Source: Planctomycetaceae bacterium (GTDB taxonomy: Bacteria; Planctomycetota; Planctomycetia; Pirellulales; Lacipirellulaceae). Taken from it: a stretch of 31,778 nt of DNA. The translations under genes and the position numbers were made by a program. The notes under the pieces were generated by a model. That model was given only the letters and a program-made list of their open reading frames with translations, had not been told where the DNA came from and did no database searches. The DNA lies in contig PATG01000081.1 of NCBI GenBank assembly GCA_002713555.1, positions 4,845 to 36,622 of the forward strand, given 5' to 3'. Below are positions 9,517-16,035 of this stretch, piece after piece (position 1 is the first letter of the stretch; every line of letters begins with the position of its first letter).

Positions 9517-9719
9517 GCGCTAGCCTCGTCATTACCCACATTTGTCATTCCGACCGAGGAATCTAGCCCGCAGCTGAGTGGGCAGTAGGCCGGACCAATC
9601 GCAGCGCCGTTCCGGCAGCATCAGTAGCAACTACTTTCCATTCTTTCCACTGCCGGAGCGGCGTCGCTACGCTCTTTCAGGATGACATACCTATTTGTGG
9701 GTAAGGACAAGACTAGCGC
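9517..9719. mobile_element. 203-base nested inverted-repeat element, MITE-like
   Basis: The outer arms 9517-9540 and 9696-9719 match as inverted repeats at 21 of 24 positions. A second pair (TGTCATTCC at 9543-9551 and GGATGACA at 9680-9687) and a third (9601-9618 with 9650-9667, 15 of 18) lie inside, so the whole unit can fold into one long imperfect hairpin. No protein is encoded. It fills the gap between two convergent genes. A non-autonomous transposable element or a dispersed palindromic repeat is the best reading; a bidirectional terminator role is possible. Confidence 0.6.
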
Positions 9720-9725
9720 CGTAGG

Positions 9726-10151
9726 CTAGATATACCACATGGGTCCCGTGGCGGCTGTAGAACGCGCTAGAAGATCGGCCAGCGTAATGCGTTTGAGCAT
9801 GTCATGACGTGTGGTAGACAACTCATGACAAACTTCATGTAGTACCTGTGCCATTGGAGAAGCCGCTGCTGCGCATGTCGTTGACTCTGTGGGGCCTTCC
9901 ACGACTTCGAGCACTTCTGCCAGGGTAATCTCTTCTGCAGGACGGGTTAATTGGTATCCGCCTGCTGAACCACGGGTACTGCTAACCAGAGAAGCTCGTT
10001 TCAGATCCTGCATAATCTGCACTAAATACGGCGAAGGGATGCCGTGACGCTCTGCAATCAGACGCCCCTGAACAGGCTGGCCCGCTGCGTGATGCTGAGC
10101 TAACTCCAGCATCGCCAGGCAGGCATACTCCGTTTTGGCTGAAAAGTGCAT
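9726..10151 (-). CDS. Rrf2 family transcriptional regulator
   Basis: A DNA-binding regulator of the Rrf2 family (relatives: IscR, CymR, NsrR), 141 residues. The N-terminal MHFSAKTEYACLAMLELA and the winged helix-turn-helix (about 27-70, with GRLIAERHGIPSPYLVQIMQDLKRASLV and SxRGxxGGYQLTRP) are typical, as is the ITLAEVLEVVEGP wing. Only two cysteines follow (C93 and C108) instead of the three that hold a cluster in IscR, so it may be a CymR-type cysteine-metabolism sensor or bind a cluster differently. No good ribosome binding site is visible before ATG 10151. It lies 120 bases downstream of cysH on the same strand and close to cysD and cysNC, so control of sulfate assimilation is the natural inference. 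Confidence 0.9.
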   Translation of the reverse strand: MHFSAKTEYACLAMLELAQHHAAGQPVQGRLIAERHGIPSPYLVQIMQDLKRASLVSSTRGSAGGYQLTRPAEEITLAEVLEVVEGPTESTTCAAAASPMAQVLHEVCHELSTTRHDMLKRITLADLLARSTAATGPMWYI

Positions 10152-10271
10152 AGAAAAAGCTAAAAAGGAGCGAACGTCTATAAATTTGAACCATGGATTC
10201 TTTTTTTATGTCCAACGCATGCGATTTGTTTAACAATAATTCACATCGCACAAGACCAAAGTCCAATGCCT

Positions 10272-11114
10272 CTAGATGCCGCTACCTTCACTTTCTTGGA
10301 TGGTATGTAAGCCACATTCCGTTTTGTCAGTACCGCTCCAGCGACCCGCCCGTTCATCCGTTTCGCCTTCAGCAAGAGCACGTGTGCACGGCCAGCAACC
10401 GATACTTGGATAGCCTTGATTATGTAATGGATTATACGGAACACCTTCAGAGAGAATTCTGCCCCAAACATCCTTTTTAGTCCAATTTGCAAGTGGGCTA
10501 ATTTTAACCATCTCAAATTTTTTGTCCCATCCAACAATCGCAGCTTGAGCACGATCATTACTTTGGTCACGGCGAATGCCACTCATCCATGCGTGCTTGC
10601 CCTGGATGCCTTGCTGGAGCAACTTGATCTTGCGATCAAAACAGCATTGTGTGGGATTGGTCTTGTAGAGAGGTCCGTTGTGTTTTGCCTCGTATTCCGG
10701 CACCGTTAGCTCTGGCTGCAGCATATCAACTTCGATGCCGTACTTTTGGGCTATATTGTCGCGCAGATCCAATGTTTGCTGAAATTGATATCCTGTATCG
10801 AGATTGAAGACGTAAGTTTCTGGAGCGATTTTTGCCAGCATCGACAAGATGACGCAACCCTCGGGTCCAAAAGCTGTAGCCATGGTCAGCTCAGAACCAA
10901 AACGTTGATGTGCCCAGGTGATGATCTCCTCAGGGGTGGCGGATTCTAACCGCGCGCTGTGTTCTGCCAGGTCTGCTAAGAATTCTTGCGTAACTGGCTT
11001 CTTGTCCGATCCCGAGCCTTCGCCCATACGGACCGATCCCGTACGGTCAGATGTGGATTGGATTGGTTGCAGGCGAGGGAGCCTATGTGGCGTAACGGAC
11101 ATCGCAGTTTGCAT
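10272..11114 (-). CDS. cysH: Assimilatory adenylylsulfate (APS) reductase, CysH family
   Basis: Reduces activated sulfate to sulfite with thioredoxin or glutathione as donor. From ATG 11114 the protein has 280 residues. A PP-loop-like ATFGPEGCVILSML-type segment (here MATAFGPEGCVIL, about 78-90) and FNLDTGYQF follow the family. The cysteine pairs C157-C158 (TQCCFDRK) and C240/C243 (GCWPCTRA) are the [4Fe-4S] ligands that mark the APS-using branch, and C267 in ECGLH is the catalytic cysteine. The frame is open to 11306 but the extra residues look non-coding; ATG 11102 and a later Met also compete, because none has a strong ribosome binding site. The presence of both an APS kinase and an APS-type reductase means APS can be used directly or through PAPS. 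Confidence 0.93.
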   Translation of the reverse strand: MQTAMSVTPHRLPRLQPIQSTSDRTGSVRMGEGSGSDKKPVTQEFLADLAEHSARLESATPEEIITWAHQRFGSELTMATAFGPEGCVILSMLAKIAPETYVFNLDTGYQFQQTLDLRDNIAQKYGIEVDMLQPELTVPEYEAKHNGPLYKTNPTQCCFDRKIKLLQQGIQGKHAWMSGIRRDQSNDRAQAAIVGWDKKFEMVKISPLANWTKKDVWGRILSEGVPYNPLHNQGYPSIGCWPCTRALAEGETDERAGRWSGTDKTECGLHTIQESEGSGI

Positions 11115-11319
11115 CGTTCGGTTCTCAGGGATCTGGGGGCACGCAAATGCCCTGCTTAAATCATATGCAACATGATCTACAAAGTCAAGTATTACGGGTA
11201 CACGCTTATTTATCGTCGTTTTTCTGCTTTTCATGCACAAAATCAAGGAAGTCTTCTTAGGTAGCTTGATAGCATGGCTGGCGCTTCGATCCTGCTCACG
11301 CTCCAAAAGAACACAAGTT

Positions 11320-11375
11320 GCCTGTCAAACTTTGCCGATTAAACAGGCTGCAAGCCCGGAAGGTATGTCCGGGCT
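11320..11375 (+). promoter_or_regulatory. Tandem hairpins in the leader of the downstream secreted-protein gene
   Basis: Two perfect stems lie in a row: 11320-11325 with 11343-11348 (six pairs, 17-base loop), then 11353-11360 with 11368-11375 (eight GC-rich pairs, seven-base loop AGGTATG), separated by four bases. They end 40 bases before the start codon at 11416. No T-run follows, so these are not a standard terminator. They may form a leader RNA structure; I could not match a known riboswitch class. Confidence 0.45.
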
Positions 11376-11415
11376 AACCCACAGAAAATCCTTCCCCTTG
11401 GCCCAGGATATTGCC

Positions 11416-11952
11416 ATGTTTGCCAAACCACCATTTCGCATGATCTGCATTTGTACCTTGCTGGCATTTATGTCGAACAAGGTGTGGAGCCAGGCGACCC
11501 AACAACCTGTGAATGCGTGGCAATATGCTCAATCACAAAACAGAGCCCCCACACCTGCCATGCAATACTTCGGTGGCTCGCGTGTCTCCATACCGCGCAC
11601 CCAGCACCAGCGCACTCAGCGACCCGGCAAGCTTGTTGCTGTGCCTCAAGCACAGCAAATCCCGCAAGACAAACCATTTACCGACACAATCCGACCACAA
11701 ACGATAAGTCCTTATTTAAACTTGGACCGCCTTGAGTCAGGCACAAGCTTGCCCAACTACCATACCTTTGTACGTCCACTTATTCAGCAGCAACAAGAAA
11801 GTAGAAAACAAGCTTTACAAGCTCATCGTCAGAAGCAACAGGTACGCATGGCTGCAGCCAGCTCATCACATTCCAACGCGGACATGCAGAAGACTGGTCA
11901 AAGTTCGCAATTCATGAATATCGGCAATTATTACCCTGGTTTACGACGGTAA
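11416..11952 (+). CDS. Secreted Gln-rich protein of unknown function
   Basis: I cannot name a function. From ATG 11416 the product has 178 residues: a signal peptide (MFAKPPFRMICICTLLAFM, cleavage probably after WSQA), a low-complexity Gln/Ala/Arg-rich body, and a central SPYLNLDRLESG...NYHTFVRPL segment that I associate, from general memory of planctomycete proteomes, with small secreted proteins. A Gln/Lys-rich helix (QQQQESRKQALQAHRQKQQ) follows and the C-terminus is NIGNYYPGLRR. The frame is open from 11233, but AGGA lies seven bases before ATG 11416 and only that start places a signal peptide at the N-terminus. It is divergent from cysH and is preceded by two hairpins. Confidence 0.75.
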   Translation: MFAKPPFRMICICTLLAFMSNKVWSQATQQPVNAWQYAQSQNRAPTPAMQYFGGSRVSIPRTQHQRTQRPGKLVAVPQAQQIPQDKPFTDTIRPQTISPYLNLDRLESGTSLPNYHTFVRPLIQQQQESRKQALQAHRQKQQVRMAAASSSHSNADMQKTGQSSQFMNIGNYYPGLRR

Positions 11953-12118
11953 TCACCTAGAGAATCTGGCTGTTTCTCTCCGGTCGGATTCCATGCTAAA
12001 CTCAGCTGATGCAATCCAGTCGCCCAAAACAGTGCGTTTGTAGAAACTGCATCTGCTGAAACTCTTAAGACGCATTGTCTTTGCTGCCCGATTCTTTTAT
12101 TCCCCAGGGGTCGTGTCG

Positions 12119-12628
12119 ATGTACAAGCACTGCAATCCAATTAGATCCACCATAGCCTGCTGCCTTGTGGTATCCGCAGCAAATTTTTTTTCTCCTTCTC
12201 TGTCGAATGCCCAACAAGCCGTGGCAAAAGTTCCAGAAAAGTTTGCCGCCTTAGCAAAATCGCTTAGTGGTGCAACTCTGGTTGGCCACTTTGTCATGAG
12301 CGGCACCGAGAAAGACACCGATCTAAAGCAGGAGCGCTATGAGCTTACCAATGTGCGCCACGTTAAGGACGACCAATGGCTTTTTATGGCGCGCATTCAA
12401 TACGGCGAGCACGATATGACACTTCCGCTAACACTTCCCGTCCATTGGGCCGGTGATACGCCGATCATTTCTATCGACAAAATGCCGATCCCCAGCTTAG
12501 GAACCTACACAGCGCGCGTCATGATCTACTCCGATCATTACGCTGGTTTTTGGAGCGGAGGTGATCATGGTGGACATCTTTTTGGTATTGTCGAACGTGT
12601 TCAAGTCCCCAAAGATGCTGCCCCTTAG
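12119..12628 (+). CDS. Exported protein of unknown function
   Basis: The family is not recognised. The 169-residue product has a signal peptide (MYKHCNPIRS, hydrophobic IACCLVVSAANFF, cleavage near SNAQQ) and a mature beta-rich domain without membrane helices. Notable segments are LVGHFVMSGTEKDTD, ERYELTNVRHVKDDQW, and the C-terminal IYSDHYAGFWSGGDHGGHLFGIVERV, rich in His, Asp and Gly, which could bind metal (inference). ATG 12119 is chosen over GTG 12113 because AGGGG at 12106-12110 is then eight bases away. It probably acts in the periplasm. It follows the Gln-rich secreted protein by 166 bases on the same strand. Confidence 0.75.
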   Translation: MYKHCNPIRSTIACCLVVSAANFFSPSLSNAQQAVAKVPEKFAALAKSLSGATLVGHFVMSGTEKDTDLKQERYELTNVRHVKDDQWLFMARIQYGEHDMTLPLTLPVHWAGDTPIISIDKMPIPSLGTYTARVMIYSDHYAGFWSGGDHGGHLFGIVERVQVPKDAAP

Positions 12629-12697
12629 CAGTTACGGACGCAAGATCCAGACCAGGTTTCCTACGCTCAAACAGACTTCTCTCAAAATACCGCTAAA

Positions 12698-13357
12698 TTA
12701 GGGACTCCAGTCTTGATAAGGGTTCTGATCTTGCGGAGACGATGTGAAATCGTTGACTGCCAAAGTTAATGCCAACGGCAGCAGACAAGCTACTGTGCGA
12801 AATCCAATTTGCCAGCGCAAAGAGTGTGGTAGGGCCGTATGCGCTGCGACAAACGACACCACCAGAAGGGCCACTTGGGCAGAGGTCATCCCTCCTTCAA
12901 CAAATAAAAAGGCCAGCAGCATTAGACCACACCAAATTGCAAGCCAGGGGCCTGGAGCCGCTTCGAGGCCATGCTTAATACGCAGCAAGAAGACGGCACA
13001 GCCACAGCCTCCCAGAGCAGCCGTGGCAACTCCCATGAGCTGCCCTATCGTGAGAGAGCCCGCGAGGACGAACACAATTGCGATTCCGGCAGCAACCAGG
13101 ACCGCCAACAAAGTACGGCTGGCAGAGGCCGGCTGTCTCCTGGCTTGCAGGCACATTCCCCATAGGACAATCAATGCCATCGCAAAAATGAGCACTTGGG
13201 TTATCACCTGCCCCCACGTCCAGGCCTCTGCGCCGAAACCAGCCTGCACCAATTCAGAAGCCGGGTAACTTCGATGCAAACTAAGCAGTCGCCAGGCCAA
13301 GAATGCACTCGCCACTCCGCGTAGAAGCCAAGCAGCCAGGTGCCCTCTTTTCATCAT
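12698..13357 (-). CDS. Polytopic membrane protein of unknown function
   Basis: I do not recognise the family. From ATG 13357 the 219-residue product is very hydrophobic, with about seven transmembrane helices (for example GVASAFLAWRLL, VITQVLIFAMALIVLWGM, LAVLVAAGIAIVFVLAG, GVATAALGGCGCAVFLL, LAIWCGLMLLAFLFVEGG, QVALLVVSFVAAH, TVACLLPLALTLAV) and short loops. The C-terminus is polar (SPQDQNPYQDWSP). The N-terminal part, including the proposed start, overlaps the remnant of a YceI gene read in another frame, so the first 20-30 residues may derive from that gene and the true start is uncertain. No ribosome binding site is convincing. Convergent with the exported-protein gene. Confidence 0.65.
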   Translation of the reverse strand: MMKRGHLAAWLLRGVASAFLAWRLLSLHRSYPASELVQAGFGAEAWTWGQVITQVLIFAMALIVLWGMCLQARRQPASASRTLLAVLVAAGIAIVFVLAGSLTIGQLMGVATAALGGCGCAVFLLRIKHGLEAAPGPWLAIWCGLMLLAFLFVEGGMTSAQVALLVVSFVAAHTALPHSLRWQIGFRTVACLLPLALTLAVNDFTSSPQDQNPYQDWSP

Positions 13358-13607
13358 TCGTGTCGATGCTCGAAGCATCGATCGTAATTTCAAACTTGCT
13401 GGTAGCCGGATTCGCTCTATCCAGCACATAGCTACCAATCATTTTATTGAATCGTCCATAAGTAAAACTATATTTCAGATGACTCACTCCAAAGATAATC
13501 GCCGTGTGCGACGAATCTATCGCGTACTTTTCAGCATGTGCTAAACCTGTCCAACTTACGATGGCGGCTAAGACTATTCCAAAATTTCTTTTTCGAAATT
13601 ACATCAT
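13335..13607 (-). pseudogene. Broken YceI-family gene (N-terminal half only)
   Basis: YceI proteins are periplasmic lipocalin-like proteins that bind isoprenoid-type lipids. On the minus strand a perfect AAAGGAG lies just before ATG 13607, but the frame reads Met-Met-stop (TAA at 13599-13601). Beyond the stop it continues as FRKRNFGIVLAAIVSWTGL, AHA (signal peptide and cleavage site), then YAIDSSHTAIIFGVSHLKYS and FEITIDASSIDTNDEKR, the N-terminal half of the family. The expected GHL segment after EKR appears only in another frame, and the C-terminal half is missing. So there is a nonsense codon plus a truncation or frameshift. The remnant runs straight into the membrane protein gene on the same strand. 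Confidence 0.8.
13364..13380. repeat. Short inverted repeat inside the YceI remnant
   Basis: CGATGCT and AGCATCG flank a CGA loop, with one more pair on each side (13363-13381). It lies just upstream of the proposed start of the membrane protein. It overlaps YceI-derived codons (IDASSID), so it may be a by-product of coding sequence. Confidence 0.35.
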
Positions 13608-13777
13608 CACTCCTTTAAGATTTGTTCGCAACAAGAGAGAACTTTGTATTGTTGCAATGGTAAATTGACCTGGCATAAAAACACGAGTGCCCATTCTATG
13701 CCAAAAGGATGCGCCCAATCAGTGCGATTCCACACGTTTACGACTCAATATGATGCTCATTCTGCTGGCAAATTCTC

Positions 13778-14500
13778 CTAAGATCCAGCTACCCCATCTG
13801 AATGATTGCTCCCCAGTACGATTGCCGATGCCATGGCAAGTGCAGCCGTTTCAATTCTCAATATACGTCGCCCCAAAGAAACTTTCTCCCACCCAACCGC
13901 TATGGCCGAATCAACTTCATCCTCTGTAAAGCCTCCTTCCGGACCGATTGCAAGGCCGATATCGGCCTGTGGTTGTTGCCCAAAATTCGGCAGTGGATGG
14001 CCTTGTGGATGTGCCAGCAATTGTCGTGTTGCAATCGGCTGCTTTAAGAATTCTACCCACGAGGTGCTGGGCTCAATTTGCATGAGCCGATTTCGGCCGC
14101 ATTGCTTGCTTGCTGATACAACATAACGGGCCAACTTGCTTGATTGTTCGGCACCTGCAGCGCTGCGAATCGTTTTGAGCGGTATGAAGCGGGTCACCCC
14201 CAATTCAACTGATTTTTCTACCAACCAACGCTGTCGGTCTCCTTTGGGAAGAGCAACGGCCAACGTAAGCTTGTAGGGTAGTTCCCGCTCAATTTCCTTG
14301 CGTGGTCCAACTTCTAATTGAACTTCTGTGCGACCGCAATGGACAACAGTAGCATCAAACTCGCCACCCAACCCATCGAAAACGATGACCTTCAAACCTG
14401 TTTTTGCTCTCATGACATGGAGCAAATGATGGGCCTCACTACCTGCCAAGGTAGCCTGCGATTCACGAATGGGAGTCTCGATATAATATCGGTCTGGCAT
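13778..14500 (-). CDS. rsmE: 16S rRNA (uracil(1498)-N(3))-methyltransferase RsmE
   Basis: Methylates N3 of U1498 in 16S rRNA of the 30S subunit, using S-adenosylmethionine. The 240 residues match the family length. The N-terminal PUA-like domain (RYYI..., AHHLLHVMRAKTG, VFDGLGGEFDA) is followed by the SPOUT domain with ALPKGDRQRWLVEKSVELGV, IGPEGGFTEDEV (from about 185) and the knot-forming SLGRRILRIETAALA near the C-terminus. The start is ATG 14500; the ribosome binding site is weak. It is divergent from the ATPase gene downstream, with 141 bases between them. Confidence 0.95.
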   Translation of the reverse strand: MPDRYYIETPIRESQATLAGSEAHHLLHVMRAKTGLKVIVFDGLGGEFDATVVHCGRTEVQLEVGPRKEIERELPYKLTLAVALPKGDRQRWLVEKSVELGVTRFIPLKTIRSAAGAEQSSKLARYVVSASKQCGRNRLMQIEPSTSWVEFLKQPIATRQLLAHPQGHPLPNFGQQPQADIGLAIGPEGGFTEDEVDSAIAVGWEKVSLGRRILRIETAALAMASAIVLGSNHSDGVAGS

Positions 14501-14641
14501 GGTAATGTGATAGCACAGCTAGCTAAGGATAGGGAAGACTAGCGACCCGCTTATGCGGGCCAAAGTTTTGGTTGTCGAAACACCGATGCATTGAACTAGC
14601 ATTGTGTCGGGCTGACCAACAATACTCAAGAGTCCTGTCGT

Positions 14642-15484
14642 ATGTATCCAACCCAATGGGGTCTCACCAAATCTCCGTTTCCCAGTGGAATTGACCTCCA
14701 ACTTTTCTACGAAGGCTTCAACCAGCGCGAAGCATTGGCTCGGTTAAGATATTTGACTAGCCATCCAAGCCGTTGTGGTCTCATGCTCGGAAATGCTGGT
14801 TTCGGCAAGTCCCATCTCCTCCAGTTATTTGCCAAAGAATGTCGGCTGCATGGTAAAGCCGTGGCATTGGTCGATTTATTGGGACTCTCGACACATGAAT
14901 TTCTGTGGCAACTCGGCATCCAACTGGAAGCTGCCGTACATATCGAAAATCAACCCCCTCGACTTTTTCGTCAGTTGACCGATAGATTTCAAGAGTTGAG
15001 TTTTGAACGGCAGCGAATCGTCTTGTTATTGGATAATGTTGATCAAGTGGGGCCCGATTTACGGACACTTCTTTTGAGACTCGCGCAAAACGAAACGACG
15101 CGTGCTACCGGGCTAACCCTGGTGTTCTCAGCAAATGCATCCCACAGTGCACAACTGGGAGAAAGGCTACTGGATCTGGTAGACCTTCGCATTGACTTGG
15201 AAGCATGGGACGAATTAGACACCATTGGTTACTTACAACTGGCACTTGTGGCAGTAGGTCTCGAACAACCCTTGTTTAATGACGAGGGAATCAGCGAATT
15301 ACACCGCATCTCGGGGGGCGTGCCTCGTAAAATTAATCGACTGGCAGAGCACTCGCTTTTGGTAAGCAGTCAGATGATCGATTCTCAAGCTCCTGATTCA
15401 AGTATGCCCGATTCAAGGTTAATGATTGGCGCTAAGGCCGTACAAGCGGCTGACGAATTGCTCAGCTTACCGTGTACGGGATAG
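14642..15484 (+). CDS. ExeA-like AAA ATPase
   Basis: An AAA-type ATPase of the ExeA/MSHA-associated class, which usually act with type II secretion or type IV pilus systems. The 280 residues start with the family's typical MYPTQWGLTKSPFPSG, then QREALARLRYLTS, a Walker A GNAGFGKS (50-57) and Walker B RIVLLLDNVD (D131). The sensor region is TGLTLVFSANAS, and SGGVPRKINRLAEHSLL closes the lid domain, as in ExeA. There is no C-terminal peptidoglycan-binding domain and no membrane helix. The gene stands alone, without secretion genes nearby, so the partner cannot be named; the DUF1559 pseudopilin in the window is a loose hint at most. Its 3' end overlaps a broken gene on the other strand by 23 bases. 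Confidence 0.85.
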   Translation: MYPTQWGLTKSPFPSGIDLQLFYEGFNQREALARLRYLTSHPSRCGLMLGNAGFGKSHLLQLFAKECRLHGKAVALVDLLGLSTHEFLWQLGIQLEAAVHIENQPPRLFRQLTDRFQELSFERQRIVLLLDNVDQVGPDLRTLLLRLAQNETTRATGLTLVFSANASHSAQLGERLLDLVDLRIDLEAWDELDTIGYLQLALVAVGLEQPLFNDEGISELHRISGGVPRKINRLAEHSLLVSSQMIDSQAPDSSMPDSRLMIGAKAVQAADELLSLPCTG

Positions 15485-15905
15485 TATTGCCCGACGCATC
15501 CCCGCAAGATAGCTTGAGGTCACCAAGATCACCATCATCGGCTACCAGGCGTTGTACACGTTGATTGAATCGCCGCCCTGCGGGATCAAAGTATTCTTTG
15601 AGCGAACCCGTCAAACGGTCTTGGGCACAACGCGCATGTTCATCAAGTTGTTAACGCAAAGTCTCAACTAGCCGAGTTGTTTCGCGCTGGATAAAGTCTG
15701 TATCGAGTGCTCCGGATGCATGCCGTAAAGCCAGGACCCCAATTTTGAGTGCTTCCAGGGCAAACTCATCACGTGCAGGCCCTGCAGCATACCTGGCAAA
15801 GGCCTGCAAGGTATCTGAATCCGCCACTGTGAGCCCAAGCAAAATCGAGTCTGGGTGACCATCGGACTTGGGCCAGGGGATCGTTTCTTCCAGAGTACTG
15901 GACAT
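15462..15905 (-). pseudogene. Broken conserved gene with an in-frame stop and lost C-terminus
   Basis: ATG 15905 has GGAAGGAA about eight bases upstream and opens a frame with a protein-like sequence (MSSTLEETIPWPKSDGHPDS, then ALKIGVLALRHASGALDTDF). At 15651-15653 a TAA stops it after LVETLR, but the same frame continues directly as QLDEHARCAQDRLTGSLKEY, FDPAGRRFNQRVQRLVADDG, and ends at a TGA at 15462-15464 after a non-family-like tail. The segment across the stop reads as one helical domain that I recall in longer proteins of unknown function (LxxSLKEYFDP...RVxRLVxxDG). I infer a nonsense mutation plus loss of the 3' part, which now overlaps the ATPase gene. If translated, a 84-residue fragment would result. 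Confidence 0.7.
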
Positions 15906-16035
15906 GCGAGGGTTCCTTCCAGCATTCGGGTATATGAACAAACGTATACCTACTTCCAATGTGGCGAATTCTGCCCTACTTATCAATAGGTAAGGGTCTG
16001 AAGCATGGATTTGCCGAGAATCCTGCTCTGGATAC

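Noticed and set aside
11331..11341. GCCGATTA as the -10 of a FliA (sigma-28) promoter.
   Set aside because: The best -35-like stretch (ACAAGTTG) matches only in part and the spacing is 13 instead of 11; the motif also lies in a hairpin loop.
13599..15653. Stop codon recoding (TAA read as an amino acid), because two TAA codons interrupt otherwise continuous frames.
   Set aside because: Intact genes in the window use TAA as their normal stop (for example cysD), and both interrupted genes also lack their 3' parts, so mutation is the simpler explanation.
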